A stretch of 64,000 nt of DNA from CATQHL01 sp965204655. Its GTDB lineage: Bacteria; Actinomycetota; Acidimicrobiia; Acidimicrobiales; CATQHL01. The stretch spans positions 1,674,001 through 1,738,000 of the forward strand of contig OZ241998.1 of the NCBI GenBank assembly GCA_965204655.1. The letters are read 5' to 3'. Both the position numbers and the translations under genes were made by a program. Below, one piece after another: positions 35,724 to 44,446 of the stretch (positions are counted from its first letter, which is position 1; every line of letters begins with the position of its first letter). The notes under the pieces are model-generated. The model worked only from the letters and a program-made list of their open reading frames with translations. It was not told the origin of the DNA and did not search any database.

Positions 35724-38700
35724 TCACTGGTGGATGTACGTAACCGGCGTCCCCAACGTCCACTTATGATCGCCAACCAAGCCCGAGTTAGGACCCAAAT
35801 TCAAAGTCATCACAGCGTGCGCTAGACCTGCAGCCGAAACCGGGTTGAGAGACTTACCCGGATCTCTTTGAGGGTCACCCCTAGTCACACCCACGAACAC
35901 GAACTCATGCCCCTTCTTCATCAAAGCCGCGATAGACGAAGCTTTCAAATCAATAGAAGTTAGCATGGAATTATTATTATCCACAGCATCCTCAACCTGT
36001 TCCGGGGTAAACACGACAGGCTTGGTGCCGTTCATGAGTTGTGTGAATGCATTGGGGTTAATGTTAGTGCCTTTGGGTGCGCGGTGCAGTATTACGTACC
36101 TGTACGCGTTGTAGTAATTGTTGCCGTCTAAGTCTTGAGGGGGTGAACCCACAACAAAATGCTCCTTCCCACGTCGCCCAGCACCAATGCTTAGCCTTCC
36201 GAATGCGGGGGGGTGGTAGATGGCGTGTAGGTCTTCTTTGTCTCGTTTCGTGATGGTGTCTGATCGGCAATTGGTGGCTTCGGGGTCTTGGGTGTTGACT
36301 ATTCTTTGGTAGTCGCGCCAGTCTTGGTTGGAGCCGTAGGACATGAGCGAACTTTCGGTGGTGTCCTCGCTGATCCAGTGGCAGCCGCCGCCGTAGTCTG
36401 CGAGGCGCAGGTAGTGTCCTAGTTCGTGGGCGAACGCTCTGTCGGTCAATCGTTGTATCATGTGTGTGACCTGGGCTGTGACCTGGACGCCGCCGGTTTT
36501 GCGGGGGAGCAGGCTTCCATGGAAATGATTGTTCACGCAACCTCCTGCTGTGATCGATTCACCTCTGCAGGGTGACACGTTAGCGGCGCAGTTAGCTGCA
36601 GTTTCGATCGAACGAGCGGTCGCGTCAGTCGTAGAATGCCTGGTAGATGCGCAACTGGTGTCGTCGCAGTCGTTGGGCGAAGCATTCGTTATAGGACAAC
36701 AAGCTACACCCTGCTCATCAGTTATAGGGCAACAGGACGCCTTTTTACCCGGATCCTTCACTATTTCATCAAGAGTGCAACAGCCGCCGCCCGCGGCGGC
36801 TGTTGGACAGCAAGCGGTGCCTGAGGCAGTACTTACGGGGCAGACGAGCCTGTAATCCATGAACACTGCTTCAAAACCCTGATTGTCGCTGAGCATCTCG
36901 CCGCTGCCTCCTTCTTCCCCGCAGTCAGCGGGCACAGAGGCAGTGCCGCTGAACTCGAACTCCCCAGCGGGAGCGTCACCACTACGGGGCGTGGGGCTTT
37001 CGCCGGGATTGTTTAGTTGGTTGTCGGCGAGGGCTGCGTTCCAAGCAGCGACGACCCTGTTGAGGGGTTCTACGAAGTCTGCTGCGCTAGTGCATACCCT
37101 GATCGTCAACCCCAGTTGAATCCGCTCGCTCATAGCCGCTAACTCATCAGGAGGCATCCTGTAAGGACGCCAAACATCATCTTCAAAATCTTGGTCAACT
37201 TTCGGGTCATCAACCCGCACGGGTTCGCCGCTCCCAGAGATCACTCTAGTGAGGTTTCGATTGTTTTTCGCGGTGACCCTCACATCGTATTCTGTTCCTT
37301 GGGTCAGCCCGCCGATCCGATAACCGTTGTGCGTGCGAGCTAGTTCGGCAGCAGAGGTCATCGTTGCCGCGTCTGTCCAGGTGCTGTCAGAGTCTAGTTT
37401 GTAGGTGACTTTGTATTCACTCAGGGGTGCTCCTCCGTCGCATTCCGGGCGCTTCCAGTACACATACAACTGATCCCCACCCGCAGACCTGCTCAAGATG
37501 AGCCCCTCCCGGGGCGCGCCTGGGGCGGTTACCGTCCCCCCGGGGGCGTCCGAGGCGGTGTTGCTTACTCGTTCTTGAGCGCTTTTCGCGGCGGTGACGC
37601 TCACGTCGTGTGTGCACATGTCCAGGTTGGGGATGTGGCGGGCGTTGAGCGTCCAACCCGTGTAGCTTGAGGGGAGGGGGATGTTGACTGCGGCGGAGGT
37701 CAGTTCCGCTGAGGGCGTGGACGCGGCGGCTCCGGTTTTTTTCCATTCTAGTTTGTACGTGTCGGGGTTGAAGGCCGCGGTGCGCTGCCACCAGGCTGCG
37801 GTGATGCCTCCGGTTGTGGGGTGGAGGGTGAGCGTGGGGGCCTCGGCGGTAGCGTCGGTGGGTAGGGCGGGGATGGTGGTGCATCCGGCGGCGGCGCTGA
37901 GGCGGGCTTGCCCGGTGGGGCAGGTGACCGCGGTGGTGGAGACCCAGGCGCTTTGGTTATCGGGGATCTCGTTGTCGGCTGCTACTTGGATTTCAAGGCG
38001 GGCGCCTGCTGTTGCGGCGGCTCCGGCGAGGCCGGTGATGGTGTGGGTGAATTCCCTGCGGGGGTCCCCGGCGGCGGTGGCGGCGGGTTTACCGTCTGCC
38101 CAGGGGATTTCTTCGGTTTTCCAGGGTGTGGTGCTGCCTGCGGGCCGCCACCGGAGTTGGTAGCCGGTGACTGGGTGGTAGTTGTCCCAGTCCGCTTGTT
38201 CCCAGGCGACTTTCACGGCCCCCGCCCCGGAGGGGGAAGCGGTGAGGGCTTGTGGAGGATGAGGAGGGAGGATGCAAAATCCTGTGCCTTCCACGTGGGT
38301 GTACCCCCGCCCGCAAGCGGCTTTAACAGTCTCATAGGCGAAGCGGCTGGTCCCCGCGGCGTTGACCGCGGCCACTCCCACCTGGTAGCGGGCGCCGACC
38401 GCCAGCCTGCGGATCCTGAACCCCCCACGCTCTGCTTGAAGGTGGATCGTGGAGGAGGGGGCGCTCGACCACCCGGCGAACGCGCCACCTAAGCGGCGCC
38501 ACCTCACAACATACCCTGTAATCGGCAAGCCCCTGCTAATGAAACTCCCTTTCCCCCAACTCAAGTCTATTGTCCCGTGCCTAGTCCCGGGGAACGTTTC
38601 AAAACTCAAGACCGAAGACATATAAATCCGAGGAGTCGGGGGGGCGGGAGTGGAACAGTTCAAACTATTCCCAAGACGGAGCCGCCCCTGCGGACAGGGG

Positions 38701-41306
38701 CTGACGCAGAACCCCGCCACCGGGACGCCGCCCTCCGAGCAAACAAGAGGAGACGCAGAGACGGGAGGCCGCGAAACCTCATCACAATCCGCGCAAGGCC
38801 TCGCCACCACAAAAACTGTTTCCCCATTGAACCAAGTGTTCGACCCCAGCACCCCCACCTGATAGGCGCGCCCGTTAGTCAACCTCACCGCTGACGGCGC
38901 GACCGCGGAAGGCACGTTCTCGTGCGTGAAAGTATACGACCACGTCCTGAACTTTTTCCCGTTGACCACCTCCACGGCGCCCCCCCTCCAGGAAAGCAAC
39001 TCTCGAGCTAGAACATACCTCTTCGTGAAGATCGTCGAATACAAAAAGACGTCGTAATCAGTGCGGAAAATGGAAGCGTCCTGCCTCCAGCTCACCGTCA
39101 AAGACCTGTCCCCCGAAACTACTTCCACCCCCTCAGGGACAGGCGCCTCTGCGCAGACATCCGCAACGTACGACATCGGGTCAGGGCAAGGCGACCCGCT
39201 CCCCCTAGCAACAGGCGAAGACCCCGCCTCGTTCCGCGCCTCCACCTCCACATCATAAAGCACATGGTCCACCAACCCCCCAATAGTATGAACACCCTCC
39301 ACCGAAACACTCCCTAAACCATAAGAAGGATCATAACTTCCAATAGTCTCATAATCTAAATAGGGAATTTTGCTGTCCTTGTAAAGAACACCGCCCCCCT
39401 GATCCGCCACGGTCTCAGACCAACTATCAGAAGACCCAGACCTCCTCCAACGCACCACATAATCAGACACCGGTTCCGGCGAAAAACCAACAGACCACCC
39501 GCCCCGCAACTGCAACTCACCCTCACCGTCCCCCACCTCAAGTTCAAACCTCTCAGGCGCCCCCACGCACACCCCAGTCACAGGATCCAACACCTGGCGC
39601 CAAAAACCAGGCTCCGCCTCCGTGCGGCACTCCTCGGCCAGCAGCGGCACGCCGTCGCGCAACACCGCGGGGCTGCGCTTGCCCGAAGCGCTGTAAGACT
39701 TCACCATCACCTGATAAGACACGCCCCCCAAAAGGCCGCTGATCACATGAGAAGACACCCCAGCGCCCTCCAACTCTACGGAATTCCAACCACTCCCGAC
39801 GTCTAGTTCCCCCCGCTCTCGGCGCCACTGCACCACAAATCCCGCCACCGCAGCATCCCCCGCCGACGGCGCAGGCGCCCCCCAAACAGCCGTCAACGAC
39901 CCCTTCCCCGGCGTTAAACTCAACACTCCAGGCGCGGGAGGAAGAGGAGGCGGAGGCGGAGCACAATAAACATACGAAACAGACGCAACCACCCTCTCCC
40001 CGGCGCTGCACGGCTGCAGCGACCGCACCACCCGCCGCCCCTCCTGAAAACCCCCGCCCCCGCCAGGAGCCCGGTTCCTAGCCGAAAGCTTAATCTGATA
40101 ATAGCCTCCCCCCACTAAGCCAGTGAACTCGTAACGCCGCGCGGAAGCCCCCAAGCGCACCACCGTCCACTCCCCGCTAGTGCCCTCGCGCCACCTCAGC
40201 ACGTAACCAACCACCGGGGAGCCGCCGTCGCTGGCTGGAGGCCCCCAACTCAACGCCCCAGAACGCACACCCAACGACACGCTCACCCTCACAGGAACGC
40301 CAGGAGGATCCCACACCACAGGCACACTCGCCGCAGCCGGTGATGTTGACTGCTGCGCCGCCCTAAACGCCCGCTCGCACAACCCAGACGAACGCAGCAC
40401 CCAACCAGGAGAACAAACCCGCACCGGCTCCGCGTACTCAAAACAACTAGACCCCACCAAAACCCCGCTGCTGCACGAATACGACACAACAGGAGGCGCT
40501 GAACGCTCCAAACCGGTCACCCTAGAACACGAACCCTCAGACAGCACCCAACCCGACCGGCAACCGAACACCAACCTCCCGAACTGCGACACCCCACCAG
40601 CACCCACATAACGACACGACGGCGGCACACCACCAGGGGAACACGACCCCACAGCCGCCTCCACCTCAACCACCTCAACCACCCACACGCACACACGAGA
40701 ACCCCCCGAAACCCTCAAAACACCCTCCACACAAGAAAACGACGCAACCCCCTCACCCAAAACCCGCCTGCAACCCCAACCAGACGAACCCAAACCCACA
40801 CTGAAACGCTCAAACCCCGACGGACACACCAAAAAAGACACAACAGACTCCACACGCACACACGACGACCCGCCCCCAGACAACACAAAACCCGACGGAC
40901 ACTCAAACCCACCAGAACCACCAGACGAAGACCCAGACTGAGACGAGGAAATGGAAGACGACGCACTCGCAGGCTCAGACGAAGACGATCCCACGACATC
41001 CCAATCTACGGAAACCCCACCAACAACAGGCTCTCCACCGCCTGAACCTACAGACACCACCGCTTCGGCGACGCCAGCAGACGACACTAGCCACCCAGGC
41101 TGAACTAGCCCAGGCAGAGCTAACGGCCGCTCAGCACCGAACCGGGCCGCGAACTCAACCTCACCCTCCTCCGCTCCCCCCAGCGCCGAAACATCATCCA
41201 CAGACAAAGCCACCGGCGCCACCAACGACGCAGCCAGAACTACGGCCACCACTAAGGCCCTAAGTAGGATTAATTTTCTGCTTGAAATCTCTTCAAGCAA
41301 CGACAT
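35724..41306 (-). CDS. Large secreted fibronectin-III protein with C-terminal metzincin-type zinc protease domain
   Basis: About 1860 residues. The start is ATG 41306, with GGAGG five bases upstream. There is a signal peptide (LILLRALVVAVVLAASLVAPVAL), then a Ser/Gly- and Cys-rich region (to about 330), then about eight FN3 modules (about 335-1370) separated by short linkers with paired cysteines. The protease region follows: HELGHYLRLAD has zinc ligands His1627, His1631 and probably Asp1637, catalytic Glu1628, and a Met-turn SLMSYG (Met1655). An Asp third ligand is known from snapalysin. A Cys-rich insert with repeated CCP motifs precedes the site. Likely an extracellular adhesive protease; target unknown. 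First gene of the run with the RCC1 lipoproteins. Confidence 0.72.
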   Translation of the reverse strand: MSLLEEISSRKLILLRALVVAVVLAASLVAPVALSVDDVSALGGAEEGEVEFAARFGAERPLALPGLVQPGWLVSSAGVAEAVVSVGSGGGEPVVGGVSVDWDVVGSSSSEPASASSSISSSQSGSSSGGSGGFECPSGFVLSGGGSSCVRVESVVSFLVCPSGFERFSVGLGSSGWGCRRVLGEGVASFSCVEGVLRVSGGSRVCVWVVEVVEVEAAVGSCSPGGVPPSCRYVGAGGVSQFGRLVFGCRSGWVLSEGSCSRVTGLERSAPPVVSYSCSSGVLVGSSCFEYAEPVRVCSPGWVLRSSGLCERAFRAAQQSTSPAAASVPVVWDPPGVPVRVSVSLGVRSGALSWGPPASDGGSPVVGYVLRWREGTSGEWTVVRLGASARRYEFTGLVGGGYYQIKLSARNRAPGGGGGFQEGRRVVRSLQPCSAGERVVASVSYVYCAPPPPPLPPAPGVLSLTPGKGSLTAVWGAPAPSAGDAAVAGFVVQWRRERGELDVGSGWNSVELEGAGVSSHVISGLLGGVSYQVMVKSYSASGKRSPAVLRDGVPLLAEECRTEAEPGFWRQVLDPVTGVCVGAPERFELEVGDGEGELQLRGGWSVGFSPEPVSDYVVRWRRSGSSDSWSETVADQGGGVLYKDSKIPYLDYETIGSYDPSYGLGSVSVEGVHTIGGLVDHVLYDVEVEARNEAGSSPVARGSGSPCPDPMSYVADVCAEAPVPEGVEVVSGDRSLTVSWRQDASIFRTDYDVFLYSTIFTKRYVLARELLSWRGGAVEVVNGKKFRTWSYTFTHENVPSAVAPSAVRLTNGRAYQVGVLGSNTWFNGETVFVVARPCADCDEVSRPPVSASPLVCSEGGVPVAGFCVSPCPQGRLRLGNSLNCSTPAPPTPRIYMSSVLSFETFPGTRHGTIDLSWGKGSFISRGLPITGYVVRWRRLGGAFAGWSSAPSSTIHLQAERGGFRIRRLAVGARYQVGVAAVNAAGTSRFAYETVKAACGRGYTHVEGTGFCILPPHPPQALTASPSGAGAVKVAWEQADWDNYHPVTGYQLRWRPAGSTTPWKTEEIPWADGKPAATAAGDPRREFTHTITGLAGAAATAGARLEIQVAADNEIPDNQSAWVSTTAVTCPTGQARLSAAAGCTTIPALPTDATAEAPTLTLHPTTGGITAAWWQRTAAFNPDTYKLEWKKTGAAASTPSAELTSAAVNIPLPSSYTGWTLNARHIPNLDMCTHDVSVTAAKSAQERVSNTASDAPGGTVTAPGAPREGLILSRSAGGDQLYVYWKRPECDGGAPLSEYKVTYKLDSDSTWTDAATMTSAAELARTHNGYRIGGLTQGTEYDVRVTAKNNRNLTRVISGSGEPVRVDDPKVDQDFEDDVWRPYRMPPDELAAMSERIQLGLTIRVCTSAADFVEPLNRVVAAWNAALADNQLNNPGESPTPRSGDAPAGEFEFSGTASVPADCGEEGGSGEMLSDNQGFEAVFMDYRLVCPVSTASGTACCPTAAAGGGCCTLDEIVKDPGKKASCCPITDEQGVACCPITNASPNDCDDTSCASTRHSTTDATARSIETAANCAANVSPCRGESITAGGCVNNHFHGSLLPRKTGGVQVTAQVTHMIQRLTDRAFAHELGHYLRLADYGGGCHWISEDTTESSLMSYGSNQDWRDYQRIVNTQDPEATNCRSDTITKRDKEDLHAIYHPPAFGRLSIGAGRRGKEHFVVGSPPQDLDGNNYYNAYRYVILHRAPKGTNINPNAFTQLMNGTKPVVFTPEQVEDAVDNNNSMLTSIDLKASSIAALMKKGHEFVFVGVTRGDPQRDPGKSLNPVSAAGLAHAVMTLNLGPNSGLVGDHKWTLGTPVTYIHQ

Positions 41307-41390
41307 AGCCGCCTCCGATCTTTGCAATCGGGCTGCGCGAATATTTTCGTAACTCTGCCACGAGAGGGGAAGAACTCATTGCAAGTAGCC

Positions 41391-41921
41391 TCAGAGCATT
41401 CGCACCGGGTCTCTGCCATCCCAGCCGCGGGCGGCGTCTGCGACCATCTCGTAGAACTCCCGCAGGCGCCCGCTGGGTTCGTACAGTTCGGTGAAGTGTC
41501 CTCGCTCGGCGAGCGTGTCTATGTAGTGGAAGCGGGTCAAGCCGTAGGCGTTGCCCGTCGCAGCAAGCGGGTAGCCTGCGTCTACATAGTATGCGGTGGA
41601 AGCGTTGAGGTCGTCCACGAAGCAGGCGACGTGGTGCAAGCCCGTCTCGCCCGGTCGGTGAAGTTCGTTGATCACCGACGGGCCTTTGGTGTGATCCTCA
41701 ACAAACTCCAGCATGATCGTCCCCCACTGCCCGCAGGAAGTGCTGTGATCAAATTCACCGGGCTCGCCGCGATAGGTGACGTCTTGAACGGGCACGTGCT
41801 TGCGGACGAAGAAAGGCCCGGCGCCGAACTTCTCCGCCCAAACCGCCGAAGTGGCTTCAATGTCGTCGGTTGCGTAGGCAACCTGAACGATCGATCCCGC
41901 TATATCTCTAGAAGTTCCCAT
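41391..41921 (-). CDS. VOC (glyoxalase/bleomycin-resistance fold) family protein
   Basis: Metal-binding VOC-fold protein of 176 residues. It opens IVQVAYATDDIEATSAVWAEKFGAGPFF, and the second half starts GLHHVACFVDDLNASTAYY, the two beta-alpha-beta units of the fold. His residues in the second half and a Glu in FTELYEP could bind metal. Family members include epimerases, dioxygenases and lyases; the reaction is not predictable. ATG start. It is divergent from the TIM-barrel gene across about 90 bases and reads towards the FN3 protease gene. Confidence 0.75.
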   Translation of the reverse strand: MGTSRDIAGSIVQVAYATDDIEATSAVWAEKFGAGPFFVRKHVPVQDVTYRGEPGEFDHSTSCGQWGTIMLEFVEDHTKGPSVINELHRPGETGLHHVACFVDDLNASTAYYVDAGYPLAATGNAYGLTRFHYIDTLAERGHFTELYEPSGRLREFYEMVADAARGWDGRDPVRML

Positions 41922-42013
41922 ATGTCTACCTTAACGCACCACAAGCACGCCTGCCCCCGCACTAGGCGGCGGATGAGCGTCCAGCCAAGGAAAGCGGCAA
42001 GAGGCCTGCCAAG

Positions 42014-42886
42014 ATGATCTCCCGTAACAGAAAGGAGAGAGAGTTCAAGAGGCCGCTAACCTCACCGCCGCCCAGCAGTCGGATGTTGTCCCTAGCGGCG
42101 GGAGTGTTGCCGGAATTCAAGCCGCCCGCCGCCGTTGACGCAGCCGCCACGGCGGGGTTCGCCTTCGTGGGCATCTGGTTTGACCCGGACGCGTGGTCTC
42201 TGCGCCAAAGCAAGGAAGTTAAACAACGGCTAGACGACACCGGGCTGTCCGTACTAGACGTAGAGGCCGTATTCGTCTCACCTGAAGGGGACTACGGCGA
42301 CCACCTCATCGACGCGGCAGCCGAGTTGAGCGCCCGCAACATCCTGACGGTGAGCCGCGGGCTGAAGGTGCCTAAGTTTGCGGAACGCTTCAGCCAACTA
42401 TGCGACAAGGCTGCAGAGGCGGGAATCACGGTGGTTATTGAACCCACTCGGTTGTATTCGATTGACTCCATTGCCGCCGCCGAGCGAGCGTTGACGCTCG
42501 CCGACCGACCGAACTCCGGCATCTTGTTGGACAACCTGCATCTGCATCGGGCGGGAGAAGCGCCCAATGCAGCCAGACGCCTAGACGCCCGACAGATTCC
42601 GTACGCCCAACTCTGCGACGCTCCGAACCGACCCGCCCAAGAAACTCCGAAAGGTCTGTTCGCCGACGCTAGGGAGGGGAGGATGCTCCTCGGGGAAGGC
42701 GAACTCCCCATTGCGGAATACCTAGACAGCCTCCCCGCAGGCACGCCGCTGTCTCTAGAAATCCGCTCCCGACGCCTGCGCGAAGACTTCCCTGCAGCCC
42801 AAGACAGGGCGATCAGAGTGTTTGAGACCAGCGTCAACTATTTAGCCGACCTCCGCCCACCCAGAGACTCCTTAACCGGCGGCTAG
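42014..42886 (+). CDS. Xylose-isomerase-like TIM-barrel protein (sugar phosphate isomerase/epimerase family)
   Basis: Up to 290 residues. The fold is suggested by alternating beta-alpha segments: FAFVGIWFDPDAW, LSVLDVEAVFV, ITVVIEPTRLYSIDS, SGILLDNLHLHRAG, YAQLCDAP and LSLEIRSRRLRE, with Glu, Asp and His at positions that usually bind metal. Substrate unknown. The ATG at 42014 has a weak ribosome binding site; ATG 42083 would start MLSLAAGVLPEF and fits the family better but also lacks a good site. Its 3' end lies inside a 33-bp tandem repeat shared with the end of the second nuoN. Confidence 0.68.
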   Translation: MISRNRKEREFKRPLTSPPPSSRMLSLAAGVLPEFKPPAAVDAAATAGFAFVGIWFDPDAWSLRQSKEVKQRLDDTGLSVLDVEAVFVSPEGDYGDHLIDAAAELSARNILTVSRGLKVPKFAERFSQLCDKAAEAGITVVIEPTRLYSIDSIAAAERALTLADRPNSGILLDNLHLHRAGEAPNAARRLDARQIPYAQLCDAPNRPAQETPKGLFADAREGRMLLGEGELPIAEYLDSLPAGTPLSLEIRSRRLREDFPAAQDRAIRVFETSVNYLADLRPPRDSLTGG

Positions 42887-42958
42887 AGCCAAGCCAGAAA
42901 CTGCTTAACCAGCGGCTAGAGCCAAGCCAGAGACTGCTTAACCGGCGGCTAGAGCCAA
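42863..42958. repeat. 33-bp tandem repeat, three copies, at a convergent gene junction
   Basis: Copies start at 42863, 42896 and 42929 (the last slightly short), each with CTTAACC-GCGGCTAGAGCCAAG and one to three mismatches. Copy one contains the stop codon of the TIM-barrel gene; copy three contains the last codons and stop of nuoN on the other strand. Confidence 0.9.
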
Positions 42959-44446
42959 GAAGGCGTCGCTCGCAAGATTCAGCACAGGGGCAGGCCAGAC
43001 GCCGAAGAACAAAGTCGCCGCAGCGCAGGCGGCCACCACGAAACCCGTCGACCGAGGAACAACAATCCGCTCAGCGACGGGAGAAGCGTCGGAAGTGGCA
43101 GCGCCTTCTTCCGAGGTCGGGCGCACCAAGTACATCCGCACCACGAGGCGGAGATACAGGAAAGCCGCCGCCACTGCGCCCAACATGGCCACAGCCGCCA
43201 GCCAATAGGTTCCCGACGCCACCGCCGCGCCTATTACCTCAAACTTCGCCCAGAAACCGGTGGTAAAAGGCAAGCCGGCCTGCGCCAGCAACAAAAAGGT
43301 GAAGCCCAACGCCAAGGAAGGCGAGCGCCGCGCTAGTCCGTCGTAGAGCGAGAGAGGCTGCTTGCCTTCGGGCGTCGTGGGCATCATAGAAACCACCGCA
43401 AAACTTCCCACGACCAGCAGCGCGTATGCGCCTAGGTAGAACAGCGAGGCCGAAGTGCCGGCTGCGTCGGAAGAATTCAGCCCGACCAAAACAAAGCCGG
43501 CGTGGCTGATAGAAGAATACGCCAGCAATCGGCGCACGTCTCCAGTAATTGAACCCGCCGCCGCGCCGGCCAGTATCGTCACCACGGCAACAGCCGCAAC
43601 GATCGGACGCCAGTCAGAAGTTCTTTCAGCGAAAGTTCCGGCGAACAGGCGCAGCAGAGCGGCAAAACCGGCTGCCTTCACCCCCGCCGCCATGTAGGCC
43701 GTCGCAGGCGAGGGCGACCCTTCATAAACGTCCGGCGTCCAGGCGTGGAACGGCACCGCCGCCACCTTGAAGAATAGTCCCACCAGAAGCAAGGAAATAC
43801 CCGCCAGCAGCATTGAATTGGAAACAACACCCTCGGCGGACATCAGATTCCCTATGGAGTTCAACTTCGTAGAGCCGGCAGCCCCGTATATCAGTGCTGC
43901 TCCGTACAGGAAAAAAGCAGAGGCAAACGCTCCGAGTACGAAGTATTTGAGCCCAGCCTCCTGCGAAGCCGTCCGCCTGAGATCGATCGCAGCCAAGACG
44001 TAGGCGGCGATTGATAACACCTCCAAACCCAGGAAAATCACTATCAGGTCGTTGGCTGACGCCAACGTAACACCACCGGACGCAGACAACAAGAGCAGGA
44101 CGCAAAACTCCATAGGGGGAATGTCTGCCCTGCGAAGTGCGTCAGGGGTGAACAACAAAGCCAGCAGAACGGAGAGCACCACAACGCCGCTCAGAAAAAC
44201 GGCAAAGCCGTCAACCAATACTGTCCCTGCGATGGTCGAGATAGGGCCGAGGGTTGGATCCTGCACACGTACCCAAAGCCAGGCGATGCTGCCGAACGCT
44301 CCCAGGGTGGCAGCAACGCTCAGAGCGACCGGACACCACGACGGCATGCGCCTGCGAGCCAGCGTGCCAAGCGTCAGCAGAAGCAGGCCGCCGCCACCGA
44401 GAAACAACTGCGGCAGAAGCGCCGCCCAGTCAACCGCAGGAGTCAT
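42938..44446 (-). CDS. nuoN: NADH-quinone oxidoreductase subunit N, second cluster
   Basis: Antiporter-like proton-pumping subunit, 502 residues, about 14 helices. Channel residues are present: Glu in IFLGLEVLSIAAYVL and Lys in FKVAAVPFHAWTPDVYEGSP. It is clearly diverged from the NuoN of the first cluster. The ATG overlaps the nuoM stop by four bases. The last codons (ALAAG) and stop fall in the 33-bp tandem repeat. Confidence 0.95.
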   Translation of the reverse strand: MTPAVDWAALLPQLFLGGGGLLLLTLGTLARRRMPSWCPVALSVAATLGAFGSIAWLWVRVQDPTLGPISTIAGTVLVDGFAVFLSGVVVLSVLLALLFTPDALRRADIPPMEFCVLLLLSASGGVTLASANDLIVIFLGLEVLSIAAYVLAAIDLRRTASQEAGLKYFVLGAFASAFFLYGAALIYGAAGSTKLNSIGNLMSAEGVVSNSMLLAGISLLLVGLFFKVAAVPFHAWTPDVYEGSPSPATAYMAAGVKAAGFAALLRLFAGTFAERTSDWRPIVAAVAVVTILAGAAAGSITGDVRRLLAYSSISHAGFVLVGLNSSDAAGTSASLFYLGAYALLVVGSFAVVSMMPTTPEGKQPLSLYDGLARRSPSLALGFTFLLLAQAGLPFTTGFWAKFEVIGAAVASGTYWLAAVAMLGAVAAAFLYLRLVVRMYLVRPTSEEGAATSDASPVAERIVVPRSTGFVVAACAAATLFFGVWPAPVLNLASDAFLALAAG

